Source: Billgrantia lactosivorans (lineage in GTDB: Bacteria; Pseudomonadota; Gammaproteobacteria; Pseudomonadales; Halomonadaceae). From it: a DNA stretch of 64,000 nucleotides. The notes below the pieces were generated by a model. That model saw only the letters and a program-made list of their open reading frames with translations. It made no database searches and was not told the origin of the DNA. The stretch spans positions 51,072-115,071 of the forward strand of contig NZ_QHGY01000009.1 of the NCBI RefSeq assembly GCF_003254665.1, given 5' to 3'. Shown piece after piece: positions 18,981 to 27,544 of this stretch; the first letter of the stretch is position 1; every line of letters begins with the position of its first letter. Both the position numbers and the translations under genes were made by a program.

Positions 18981-19886
18981 CTAGCGCGCTTTGAGAATCG
19001 GCGAGGTCCTCAGGCGCTCCGCTGCCAGATCGAGGAAGGTGCGAATCTTGGCGACGGCGCCGCGGCCTTCGCTGTGCAGCAGGTGGATGGGGAGGGGCGG
19101 CGGCTCGTAGGCTTCCAGTACGGCCTTTAGCCGTCCTGCCTCGAGATCCGGCCCGATCTGGTAGGAAAGTACCCGGGTGATGCCCCAGCCGTTGCGTACC
19201 GCCTCGATGCAGGCCGCGATACTGCTGACCGTCGCTCGCGGGTGGATGCGTATCGCCTGGCCATGGTCGCTCCCGAAGCGCCACTCCCTGTTGGCGCTCA
19301 GTGTCGTGGTGGCGAGGATGCGATGTGCCGCCAGCTCTTCCAGGCTGGTTGGCGTGCCGTGTCGGGCGAGGTAGTCGGGCGCAGCGCAGACCACCCGGCG
19401 CACGCTTCCCACCCGGATGGCGGAAAGACCGGAGGAGGGCAGCGGGCCGATACGCACCGCAATGTCGAAGCCTTCTTCGATGATATTGACCACGCGGTCC
19501 ACCATCACGATTTCCGCGCGCATTTCCGGGTAGGCATCGAGGTATTCCAGCAGGATCGGCATCACGTGAATGCGGCCGAACTCATTGGGGCAGTTGATCC
19601 GCAGCAGCCCGGTGGGGCGTGCCGCCGCGCCGCTGGCGGCATCATCGGCCGCCTGCAGTTCCTGGAGGATGCGCCGCGCGTCTTCCAGGTAGCGTGCTCC
19701 GATCTCCGTCAGGTGAACCCGTCGCGTGGTACGCGTGAAGAGGCGTACCCCGAGGCGGGCCTCCAGCGCATTGATGCCGCGGGTCACCGAGGGGGCACTC
19801 ATGCCGATGGCTCGCCCCCCGGCGGCAAGGCTGCCGGCATCGGCCACGGCGACGAAGACTTGCAGGGTCTGGAGACGGTCCATCAA
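18981..19886 (-). CDS. LysR-family transcriptional regulator
   Basis: A 301-aa regulator with the LysR helix-turn-helix in the first 60 residues (SLAAGGRAIGMSAPSVTRGI) and a substrate-binding domain after residue 90. It is divergent from the glutathione transferase and flavin fusion genes and so probably controls them. A CAATT/AATTG inverted repeat lies in the gap. Effector unknown. Confidence 0.85.
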   Translation of the reverse strand: MMDRLQTLQVFVAVADAGSLAAGGRAIGMSAPSVTRGINALEARLGVRLFTRTTRRVHLTEIGARYLEDARRILQELQAADDAASGAAARPTGLLRINCPNEFGRIHVMPILLEYLDAYPEMRAEIVMVDRVVNIIEEGFDIAVRIGPLPSSGLSAIRVGSVRRVVCAAPDYLARHGTPTSLEELAAHRILATTTLSANREWRFGSDHGQAIRIHPRATVSSIAACIEAVRNGWGITRVLSYQIGPDLEAGRLKAVLEAYEPPPLPIHLLHSEGRGAVAKIRTFLDLAAERLRTSPILKAR

Positions 19887-19914
19887 GGGGCTTCCCGATC
19901 GGCGTCGATTGGCA

Positions 19915-19938
19915 TCAATTGCTGAAATAATGAATTGA
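19915..19938. promoter_or_regulatory. candidate LysR-regulator binding site
   Basis: TCAATT (19915-19920) and AATTGA (19933-19938) form an inverted repeat with a 12-base spacer, 29 bases before the LysR gene start and about 105 bases before the GST start. This resembles LysR T-N11-A dyads, but the spacing is only approximate. Confidence 0.4.
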
Positions 19939-20043
19939 GATTCGTGAGGATTCTAGTGATTTGTTGCAAGGAATAGTCTGGTGACGTTCCGCCGTCGTGA
20001 GCTTTCACGGCGTGCCATGCCACTACCAGCAGGAGTCTTTGCC

Positions 20044-20703
20044 ATGCCGACGCCGACTACCGTGAATGCGCGCTTTCCGCGTGATGCCGCGCCGATCCGC
20101 CTGTTTCGCAACCCCAAGTCCGGCCACTGCCATCGCGTCGAGCTGATGCTCGCGCTGCTTGAGCTGCCCTATGCGACGGTCGATGTCGATATGGCCAACG
20201 GTGCGCACAAGTCGGCCGAGTTCCTCGAGATCAGCCCGTTCGGCCAGGTGCCCGCGATCGAAGACAACGGCGAGTTCTTCAGCGATTCCAACGCCATCCT
20301 GGTTTACCTGGCCCGCCGTTATGACGCCCACGACCGTTGGCTTCCCACCGAACCGACCGCCGCCGCCCGGGTACAGCGCTGGTTGTCCGTGGCCGCTGGC
20401 GAGATTGCGGTGGGTCCCTGTGCGGCGCGGCTGGTGACGCTCTTCAACGCGACGCTGGATCATGCACAGGCGATTGCCCGTGCGCACTCGCTCCTCTCGG
20501 TGATGGAGAAACACCTCGGTCGTCAAGCGTACCTGGCCGGTAGCGAGATCACCCTGGCGGACGTGGCGGGTTACAGCTACATCGCCCACGCCCCGGAGGG
20601 TGGGGTCAGTCTCAAGGCATATCCGGCCATCCTCGCCTGGCTCGAGCGCATCGAGGCGCAGCCCGGTTTCGTCGGCATGGTGCGCAGCCCGGCACTGGCC
20701 TGA
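20044..20703 (+). CDS. glutathione S-transferase
   Basis: A 219-aa GST with a thioredoxin-like N-terminal domain (RNPKSGHCHRVELML near residue 22, and the cis-proline region FGQVPAIED near residue 69) and a helical C-terminal domain with the conserved LTLADVA-like segment (ITLADVAGYS). I chose the ATG at 20044 because CAGGAGT lies just upstream. It probably conjugates or reduces a toxic electrophile together with the fusion oxidoreductase that follows 29 bases later. Confidence 0.85.
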   Translation: MPTPTTVNARFPRDAAPIRLFRNPKSGHCHRVELMLALLELPYATVDVDMANGAHKSAEFLEISPFGQVPAIEDNGEFFSDSNAILVYLARRYDAHDRWLPTEPTAAARVQRWLSVAAGEIAVGPCAARLVTLFNATLDHAQAIARAHSLLSVMEKHLGRQAYLAGSEITLADVAGYSYIAHAPEGGVSLKAYPAILAWLERIEAQPGFVGMVRSPALA

Positions 20704-20732
20704 TCGAACGGCAGCAACAGGAGGCGAATCCC

Positions 20733-22826
20733 ATGACAGCGAACCGGCGTGTGTTCCATGAGGGCGAGCTCAGAGTACAGCAGCGTGCCGGCGTGCCAGG
20801 TGCGTATGTTGATCGCGTTTCCGCCTATGTGCGCGACGCGATGCCCGACCAGCACGTAGCGTTCTTCAGCAATCAGCCGGTACTGTTCATGGGGGCGCTG
20901 GACCGGCAGGGGTGGCCGTGGGCGGTGGTGAGCTACGGCGCCCCGGGACAGCTGTGCACGGCGACGTCGAGCGAGCTGTGGATCCGCAAGCTGCCACCGC
21001 TGGCGGAAGCCCTGGGCCTCTCGCTGGGGCCCGGGGCAAGGCTGGGGCTGCTTGGGCTCGAGATGACCAGCCGTCGTCGCAATCGGCTGAACGGCACGGT
21101 GCGTTCCCGTGATGCCGAGGGGATACGGGTCTCGGTCGACCAGAGCTTCGGCAACTGTCCTCAGTATATCCAGCAGCGCGAGGTGGACTGGCAGGCGGGG
21201 CAGGTGGTGCCTCCCGTGATCCGGCAGGTAGCGATCGCCTCGCGTGCCAGCCGGGCCATGCTGGCCCAGGCCGATACGTTCTTCATTGCCACCCGTGCAG
21301 GCGAACTGGAAGGAGATTCGAGCCATGGCGTGGACATCTCCCATCGCGGCGGCAAGCCGGGTTTCTTGCTCCTGAACTCGGACGGGAGCCTGTCGTTCCC
21401 GGATTTCCCGGGCAATCGCTTCTTCAATACCCTGGGCAACATCGAGCAGGACCCACGGGTCAGTCTGTTCATACCCGATTTCGCGACCGGTGAAGCCCTG
21501 GTGCTGCAAGGGCGCGGCCGGATCGACTGGGACCCTCGGCGCGCGTCGCTGGTCGAGGGGGCCGAGCGTATCGTGGACGTCGTGCCGGAGCAGGTCTGGC
21601 ATGTCGAGCACGCCCTGCCTGTGCACGGGCGGCTGATCGAACGCTCTCCCACGCTGGCGCAGACGGGCACCTGGCCCCACGCGGCTGCCGGGAAGGGCTA
21701 CCGTCGCCTGCGGGTCGCCGACAAGGTCAGGGAGAGCGAGGTCATCACCTCCTTCTATCTCGAGCCGCTGGCTGCGGATGACCCACCGCTGGCGCCCTAT
21801 GCGGCGGGTCAGTTCCTCACCCTGCGCCTTGCCGCCAAGGCCGGACAGTCGCTTGCTCGAGGGCAGGCCACGCTGACGCGCAGCTATAGCCTTTCGAGGG
21901 CGTGGCATGAGCGGGCATCAAGCTACCGGATCTCGGTCAAGCGAGAAGAGCACGGAAGGGTCTCTCGCCTGCTGCATGACGAATACGCGGTGGGAGACGT
22001 GCTCGAGGCGCTGCCGCCGGCCGGAGACTTCACGCTGCGCGAAGGGGCGAGTGCCATCGTGCTGGTGTCGTCCGGCGTGGGCATCACTCCGTTGACCGCC
22101 ATGCTGGAGACCCTGGTGCAGCGTGCCGATGCCGGAGAGGCGCCACCTGGCGAAGTGTTCTTCGTTCACAGCGCGCGCAACGGGCGGGAACAGGCCTTTG
22201 CGGAGGTGCTGAAGGCGTGGGCAGACCGGTACTCCTGGCTGCATTTGCATATCGCCTATACTCGCCCCACTCCGCGGGATGCTTTGGGCAAGACGTATCA
22301 CTCGCGAGGGCGGTTGACGCTGGCATCGCTCACGACCTGGTTGCCGGACATGACCCGATGCCAGGTCTACCTCTGCGGATCGGAGGGGTTCATGCGAGCG
22401 CAGCATGCGGCCCTGCTGGCGCTCGGCATGCCGCGGGAACATCTGCACCATGAGGTCTTCGGGCGCGGCTCGCTTGAGTCACCCGTGGCCACTGAGCCGA
22501 AGGCGACTGAGCCACACGCGCTGCCTTCACGCGCCCGGGTCACGTTCGTGTCGGCCTCCAGGGGGCAAGACGGATCGCGCGAGGCGCAGAGCGTCGTCGA
22601 GTGGACGCCGGCGCAGGGCACCTTGCTGGAGCTGGCCGAGCAGGCAGGGCTCGCGCCACCCTCAAGCTGCCGGGCAGGGCGCTGTGGGAGCTGCGCGCAG
22701 CGCCTGGTAGCCGGTGAGGTGCACTATCCGGTGCCGCCGCAGGCGGCGGTCGTGGAAGGTGAGGTGCTGATGTGCTGTGCGGTCCCGGCCACCGAGACCC
22801 CCGTGAGCGTCTGCTTGGCCGAGTGA
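20733..22826 (+). CDS. PNPOx-like / ferredoxin reductase / [2Fe-2S] fusion protein
   Basis: A 697-aa three-part protein. Residues 1-310 resemble the pyridoxamine-phosphate-oxidase-like FMN fold; residues about 325-585 form a ferredoxin-NADP reductase module (RSYSLS near 388-393, SSGVGITPLTAMLE near 447-460, LCGSEGFM near 548-555); the C-terminus carries plant-type cluster cysteines C646, C651, C654 and C681 or C682. Such chains pass electrons from NAD(P)H through flavin and the cluster to a partner or onto the N-terminal flavin. Substrate is unknown. Co-transcription with GST suggests detoxification. Confidence 0.82.
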   Translation: MTANRRVFHEGELRVQQRAGVPGAYVDRVSAYVRDAMPDQHVAFFSNQPVLFMGALDRQGWPWAVVSYGAPGQLCTATSSELWIRKLPPLAEALGLSLGPGARLGLLGLEMTSRRRNRLNGTVRSRDAEGIRVSVDQSFGNCPQYIQQREVDWQAGQVVPPVIRQVAIASRASRAMLAQADTFFIATRAGELEGDSSHGVDISHRGGKPGFLLLNSDGSLSFPDFPGNRFFNTLGNIEQDPRVSLFIPDFATGEALVLQGRGRIDWDPRRASLVEGAERIVDVVPEQVWHVEHALPVHGRLIERSPTLAQTGTWPHAAAGKGYRRLRVADKVRESEVITSFYLEPLAADDPPLAPYAAGQFLTLRLAAKAGQSLARGQATLTRSYSLSRAWHERASSYRISVKREEHGRVSRLLHDEYAVGDVLEALPPAGDFTLREGASAIVLVSSGVGITPLTAMLETLVQRADAGEAPPGEVFFVHSARNGREQAFAEVLKAWADRYSWLHLHIAYTRPTPRDALGKTYHSRGRLTLASLTTWLPDMTRCQVYLCGSEGFMRAQHAALLALGMPREHLHHEVFGRGSLESPVATEPKATEPHALPSRARVTFVSASRGQDGSREAQSVVEWTPAQGTLLELAEQAGLAPPSSCRAGRCGSCAQRLVAGEVHYPVPPQAAVVEGEVLMCCAVPATETPVSVCLAE

Positions 22827-22834
22827 AGGCGGCG

Positions 22835-23080
22835 TCAAACGAACTCCGAGTCGTCGGTCCGCACGGTCACGCCGCCTTCCTCGCCGGGCACCATGATCAT
22901 GAATTCGCCGTTGCCGAGGTAGGTCACGTCGTGGCCGTCGTGGGTGCGGAAGGCGGGGGAACCCCGCGTGGCGCCGGCATGCTGCATTTCGCTGAGTTCG
23001 CGGATGCTGACGAACACGTCGATCATGTACTCGCGGCCCTGGTCGTCGAAGGCCATCACGGTCCTCTCGCGCTGGCTCAT
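22835..23080 (-). CDS. conserved-looking small protein, function unknown
   Basis: An 81-aa soluble, acidic protein starting MSQRERTVMAFDDQGREY, with a GGGAGGG ribosome site before the ATG. It reads as a compact beta-rich domain (alternating charged and hydrophobic residues, ending in VTVRTDDSEFV). No signal or membrane segment. It converges on the fusion oxidoreductase gene with 8 bases between stops and lies alone. I do not recognise its family. Confidence 0.65.
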   Translation of the reverse strand: MSQRERTVMAFDDQGREYMIDVFVSIRELSEMQHAGATRGSPAFRTHDGHDVTYLGNGEFMIMVPGEEGGVTVRTDDSEFV

Positions 23081-23241
23081 GGTGCTGCCCTCCCTGTAGT
23101 GTCCTCCCTATCCATAGCAGTCAGGCCGAGGCTTGGCGAGCGGTGACGCGGCATGTCGGCGTCGCGCTTCGGGCTCGAACCCCGGCCGGCCTGGACACCA
23201 GGGCGTCGCGTGTGACCGTGGCGTTCGCGATCGCAGGTGCT

Positions 23242-24261
23242 TCATCCTGGGTGGCGGTGCTGCCGTCTCGTGCTGTTACGCAGCATCGGCGTGACGGGCA
23301 GGGTGATATGCTCCGGCGGGGTGTCGGGCTGCGCGATTTGGGCCAGCAGAAGTTCGGTGGCCCGCATGACCATGGTGCCCACCGGTTGCTGCAGGGTGGT
23401 GAGGGAGTGGCTCGGCCATGACGCCATCGGCACATCGTCGAAACCGATCACCGAAACGTCCTCGGGTACCTTCAGGCAGAACTCGTGACGAAGGATCTCC
23501 ATGGCGGCAATGGCCATGAGGTCGTTGGCGGCGAAGAGGGCGTCCGGGGCCGGTGTATCGGCGAACAGCCGCCGCGTGGCCTGGCAGGCATCCTCGTAGC
23601 GGTAATTGCCGACATCGATGGCATGGCAAGACGCCTCCTTCGAGCCGAGCCCCTCGAGGAACCCCGCCCGCCGCTGCTGCTCGGTGGAGGAGTCCGGCAG
23701 CCCCGCGAGGTAGACGATGCGTTCATGCCCCAGCGAAGCCAGGTGTCGGCCGGCCCAGTAACCGCCCTGGAAGTTGTCGCTGCTGACCTGGCTGATCCCC
23801 GCGCCGTTGACGGTGCGATTGATGATGACCATGGGTATGCCGAAGTCGGCCACCAGGCGCGCCTGCTGCTCGTTCATGGTCAGGGCGAGCATGAGCACGC
23901 CTTCCACCTGGCTCCTGATGATGTCGTCGAGTACCGCATCGAAGTCGCCACTCGAGGGGGCGAAGAACAGCAGCAGGTGGTAGCCCTGCTGCTGAAAGAA
24001 GCGTGAGGCTTGCTCGAGCATGAAGCTGTAGAAGGGGTTCTGCAGGCTATAGGTCACGACCGCGATGGTGCGGCTCGAGCGGGTAATGAGCGAGCGGGCT
24101 ATCGTATTGGGGCGATAGCCAAGCTCGCGAGAGGCATCCATTACCTTTCTGCGTGTTCTCTCCGAGACCTTGGCATTGGGCGAGAAGGCTCGGCTGACGG
24201 CGGATTGCGAGACGCCGGCCAGCTTGGCGACATCGCGTGAGGTAACGGATTTTCTTTTCAT
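23242..24261 (-). CDS. LacI-family transcriptional regulator
   Basis: A 339-aa repressor with the LacI helix-turn-helix at residues 8-30 (SRDVAKLAGVSQSAVSRAF), the hinge helix region TIARSL near 57-62, and a periplasmic-binding-protein-like sensor domain. It is the last gene of the TRAP-BKACE operon (33 bases after the preceding stop) and probably controls that operon in response to its sugar-acid or hydroxy-acid substrate. The start has little ribosome-site support, so low translation is expected. Confidence 0.87.
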   Translation of the reverse strand: MKRKSVTSRDVAKLAGVSQSAVSRAFSPNAKVSERTRRKVMDASRELGYRPNTIARSLITRSSRTIAVVTYSLQNPFYSFMLEQASRFFQQQGYHLLLFFAPSSGDFDAVLDDIIRSQVEGVLMLALTMNEQQARLVADFGIPMVIINRTVNGAGISQVSSDNFQGGYWAGRHLASLGHERIVYLAGLPDSSTEQQRRAGFLEGLGSKEASCHAIDVGNYRYEDACQATRRLFADTPAPDALFAANDLMAIAAMEILRHEFCLKVPEDVSVIGFDDVPMASWPSHSLTTLQQPVGTMVMRATELLLAQIAQPDTPPEHITLPVTPMLRNSTRRQHRHPG

Positions 24262-24294
24262 CGATTCACGTAGTGTCGAGTTGGCTGGGGCCGC

Positions 24295-24825
24295 CTATGA
24301 TGCCGGCTCGATGCGCTCGAGCGAGCGATACTGGGCGATCTTCTGCACATAGCTGCGGCTGTTGTCCAGCGCCGACTGGACTTCCTCGTCGCTGAGTTCC
24401 CTGATTGCCTTGGCGGGCGCGCCCACGATCAGCGAGCGGGGGGGAAATCGCTTGCCGGAGGTGACCAGCGCGCCGGCGCCGATGATACAGTGATCGCCGA
24501 CCTCGGCACCGTTGAGCAGCGTCGCGTTCATGCCCACCAGCACGCCATCGCCGATACGGCAGCCATGCAGCATGGCGAGGTGCCCGACGGTGACCTGGCG
24601 GCCGATGACGACCGGGTGGCCGGGGTCGGTGTGCACGACGCAGCCATCCTGCAGGTTGCTGCCTGCGCCCACGCTGATCGGTTCATTGTCGCCGCGCAGC
24701 ACCGCCCCCGGCCAAACGCTGACTTCACGGTCCAGGTGAACCTTTCCTATCAGCGTGGCTTCATCCAGCACCATGGCCGAGGAATCGATCTCGGGCGCGT
24801 GGCCTTCGAGTCGGTAGAGGGGCAT
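24295..24825 (-). CDS. gamma-carbonic-anhydrase-like hexapeptide-repeat protein
   Basis: A 176-aa left-handed beta-helix protein with hexapeptide repeats from about residue 20 to 130 (LIGKVHLDREVSVWPGAVLRG, VTVGHLAMLHGCRIGDGVLVG and similar). Relatives include gamma-class carbonic anhydrases, PaaY thioesterase and CaiE of carnitine metabolism. Within a CoA-linked catabolic operon a thioesterase or CoA-adduct clearing role is more likely than CO2 hydration. It lies 13 bases after the BKACE gene. Confidence 0.82.
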   Translation of the reverse strand: MPLYRLEGHAPEIDSSAMVLDEATLIGKVHLDREVSVWPGAVLRGDNEPISVGAGSNLQDGCVVHTDPGHPVVIGRQVTVGHLAMLHGCRIGDGVLVGMNATLLNGAEVGDHCIIGAGALVTSGKRFPPRSLIVGAPAKAIRELSDEEVQSALDNSRSYVQKIAQYRSLERIEPAS

Positions 24826-24838
24826 CAGTCCAGTCTCC

Positions 24839-25771
24839 TTAGAAGCCGACCTTGTCGGCTCCTTTCAGTTGCAACATTTCGCGTGCCTCCTCGGGAGTCG
24901 CGATCTCGAGGGAGAGTCCTTCGAGAATCTCACGCACCTTTTTCACCTGGCTGGCATTGCTTTCGGCCAGCTTGCCCGGGCCGAGCCACAGGGAATCCTC
25001 GAGCCCCACGCGAACATGGCCGCCCATGGCCGCTGCCTGGGCGGCGATGCGCATCTGGCTGCTGCCGGCACCCAGCACGGACCATTCGTATTCCTCGCCG
25101 AACAGCCGATCGGCAGTGCGGCGCATATGCATCACGTCCTCCGGGTGAGGGCCGATGCCGCCGAGAATGCCGAACACGCTCTGCACGAAGATACGGCCAC
25201 CCACGATGCCGCGGTCCATGACATTGCGCAGGCTGTAGAGGTGGCCGATGTCGTAGCATTCGCACTCGAAGCGCGTGCCGTTCTTGCCGCCAAGCGTCAT
25301 CGCCGTCTCGATGTCGGCGAAGGTGTTCTTGAACACCAGGTCGCGGCTGTTCTCCAGGTGAGCGCGCTCCCATTCGTGCTGGAAGCTCTCGTAGCGATTG
25401 AGCATGGGAAACAGGCCGAAGTTGATCGAGCCCATGTTCATCGACGCGAGCTCCGGCTTGAACTCCATGGCCGGGCGCATGCGCTCCTCCACGGTCATGT
25501 GCGGGCTGCCCCCGGTGGTGAGGTTGATCACGGCGTCGGTGGAGGTCTTGATGCGCGGGAGGAAACGCTCGAAGACGGCGGGGTCCTGGGTGGGCTTGCC
25601 GGTTGCCGGATCGCGCGCGTGAAGATGGAGGATGGCGGCGCCCGCCTCGGCGGCGGCGATGCCGGCCTCGGCAATCTCCTCCGGCGTGACCGGCAGGTGC
25701 GGCGACATGGAGGGGGTATGGATGGCGCCGGTCACGGCGCAGGTGATGATGACCTTGCGTTTGTTAGCCAT
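24839..25771 (-). CDS. BKACE / 3-keto-5-aminohexanoate cleavage enzyme family (DUF849)
   Basis: A 310-aa TIM-barrel enzyme that cleaves a beta-keto acid with acetyl-CoA to give acetoacetyl-CoA plus a shortened acid. The zinc-binding HLHARDP motif lies at about residues 49-55, and a later GLEDSLWLGPG segment is typical. The family covers many substrates, including 3-keto-5-aminohexanoate and dehydrocarnitine. Here it follows two dehydrogenases that could make the beta-keto acid. Ribosome site GAGGAGC precedes the ATG. Confidence 0.88.
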   Translation of the reverse strand: MANKRKVIITCAVTGAIHTPSMSPHLPVTPEEIAEAGIAAAEAGAAILHLHARDPATGKPTQDPAVFERFLPRIKTSTDAVINLTTGGSPHMTVEERMRPAMEFKPELASMNMGSINFGLFPMLNRYESFQHEWERAHLENSRDLVFKNTFADIETAMTLGGKNGTRFECECYDIGHLYSLRNVMDRGIVGGRIFVQSVFGILGGIGPHPEDVMHMRRTADRLFGEEYEWSVLGAGSSQMRIAAQAAAMGGHVRVGLEDSLWLGPGKLAESNASQVKKVREILEGLSLEIATPEEAREMLQLKGADKVGF

Positions 25772-25797
25772 GTAGGTTGCTCCTCGGGTAGCGAGTG

Positions 25798-26733
25798 TCA
25801 GGAAGGTAAAGCGCCACGCTGATGGGCTATCAGCGCCATGAGGCGACGGTCGCGCCAGGCTTGGCGATCGGCGAGGCCGTCGCTGGGCAGCCGTTCACGG
25901 CGCTCTTCGTTCAGTGCGGTGAGCGTGGCGGCTTCCCAGGGGTCGTCCTCGCCGCGCTGACGGTCGACGTCGCGGTACAGGGGGCCGTAGCGCTGGCCGT
26001 AGTCGACCACGCCGGCAGGAGCGTTGAGGTCGATGGTCTCGAAGGGCCCCATGAAGGACCAGCGCAGCCCCAAGCCGTGCTTGACCGTCTTGTCGAGGTC
26101 CTCGGCGGAGGCGTAGCCGTCGCGGAACAGGCGCAGCGCCTCGTTCAGCAGGGCGCCCTGCAGGCGGTTGAGGATGAAGCCCTGTACCTCCTTGCGGACC
26201 AGGATCGGGACCTGCCGGGCCTGCTCCATGAGGCGCAGGGTGCGGTCGACGGCCGCCGCCGAGGTGGCGGGCGAGGGGACGACCTCGACCAGCGGGATCA
26301 GGTAGGGCGGGTTGACCGGATGAGCGACCAGGCAGCGTTCGGGGTGGCGAAGATGATCGGTGAACTGCGAGGCGGCGATGCCCGAGGTGGAGCTGGCCAG
26401 CACGGTGGTCTCGTCCACCGCCGCTTCCAGGTCGGCGTAGATGCGCCGCTTGGCCTCGACGTCTTCGGGGCCGCACTCCTGGATGTACTCGACGCCGGCC
26501 ATGGCGTGCGCGAGATCGCTTTCGGTCCGGATGAGCGACAGGCAGCCGGTCACGTCCTCGATCAGGCCGGCCTGGCGCAGGTCCTCGAGGGATTGGCGAA
26601 TGGCGTCACGTGCCTTGTCCAGGGCGCTGGAGTCCAGGTCGTGCAGGGAGACGGGCAGACCGGCCCGGGCGAAGACGATGGCCCAGGCGCGACCGATCAG
26701 GCCGGCGCCGACGATACCTATCTGGGGGGGCAT
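25798..26733 (-). CDS. 3-hydroxyacyl-CoA-dehydrogenase-family NAD-dependent dehydrogenase
   Basis: A 311-aa Rossmann enzyme (GIVGAGLIGRAW near residue 5) of the group that includes L-carnitine dehydrogenase and L-gulonate 3-dehydrogenase. The C-terminal domain begins near residue 190. It would oxidise a 3-hydroxy acid to the beta-keto acid for the BKACE enzyme next door. I chose the ATG at 26733 (AAGGAGT upstream); earlier in-frame starts fall inside the SDR gene. Confidence 0.85.
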   Translation of the reverse strand: MPPQIGIVGAGLIGRAWAIVFARAGLPVSLHDLDSSALDKARDAIRQSLEDLRQAGLIEDVTGCLSLIRTESDLAHAMAGVEYIQECGPEDVEAKRRIYADLEAAVDETTVLASSTSGIAASQFTDHLRHPERCLVAHPVNPPYLIPLVEVVPSPATSAAAVDRTLRLMEQARQVPILVRKEVQGFILNRLQGALLNEALRLFRDGYASAEDLDKTVKHGLGLRWSFMGPFETIDLNAPAGVVDYGQRYGPLYRDVDRQRGEDDPWEAATLTALNEERRERLPSDGLADRQAWRDRRLMALIAHQRGALPS

Positions 26734-26749
26734 GGCAGACTCCTTCCGG

Positions 26750-27523
26750 TCACAGGGACTCGACGTTGGCGCAGACACTCAGTGCCTGGCCCGAGATGTT
26801 GGCGCCGCCCGGCGCCGACAGGAACAGCGCCATGGCGGCGATATCCGTGGGCTCGACCATGCGGCGCATGGAGATCTTGGCGAGGTTCTCCTGCTCCATC
26901 TGGGCGTAACTGATCCCGCGCTTGGCGGCCCGGTCGGCGATGACCTTCTCGATGCGGGGGCCGCGCACGATACCGGGCAGGATGGCATTGACCCGCACGC
27001 CCTCGGGGCCGAGTTCGCTGGCCAGGCTCTTGGTCAGACCGACGACGGCCCACTTGCTGGCGGCGTAGGGAGTGCGGTAGGCGAAGCCCAGGCGGCCGGC
27101 CACCGAGGCCAGGTTGATCAGCAGCCCCTGGCTCTCGCGCAGCAGCGGCGCGGCGCGGTGGGCGACGCGATACTGACCGTTGAGGTTGATGTCGATGGTG
27201 CGCGTCCAGCTGTCCTCGTCGATCTCGTCGATGCCGGCGGTGGGGCCGGCGATGCCGGCGTTGTTGACCACCACGTCGAGGCCGCCCAGGGCGGCAGCAT
27301 CCTGGAACAGCCGGTCGACGTCCGCTTGCTGGCTGACATCCGCCACGGTGTGGGTGATGCCGTCGGGCAGGGCGGCCAGTGCCTGGGTATCGATGTCGCA
27401 GACATGCACGCGGGCGCCCGCCTCGTGGAAGGCCTGGGCGATGGCCAGGCCGATGCCGCCCGCGCCGGCGGTGACCAGCACGCGAAGTCCTCTGCGCGGC
27501 GACAGGCTTTCAATGACACTCAT
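26750..27523 (-). CDS. short-chain dehydrogenase/reductase
   Basis: A 257-aa classical SDR: cofactor motif TAGAGGIG near residues 18-25, NNAG at about 88-91, and the active-site Ser-Tyr-Lys set in SVAGRLGFAYRTPYAASK (Tyr followed by AASK near residue 155). D44 after the second strand suggests NAD preference. It probably oxidises the substrate or epimerises its hydroxyl together with the following dehydrogenase. 17 bases separate it from the next gene. Confidence 0.87.
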   Translation of the reverse strand: MSVIESLSPRRGLRVLVTAGAGGIGLAIAQAFHEAGARVHVCDIDTQALAALPDGITHTVADVSQQADVDRLFQDAAALGGLDVVVNNAGIAGPTAGIDEIDEDSWTRTIDINLNGQYRVAHRAAPLLRESQGLLINLASVAGRLGFAYRTPYAASKWAVVGLTKSLASELGPEGVRVNAILPGIVRGPRIEKVIADRAAKRGISYAQMEQENLAKISMRRMVEPTDIAAMALFLSAPGGANISGQALSVCANVESL

Positions 27524-27544
27524 GGGCTCTCTCCTTGACGGGGC

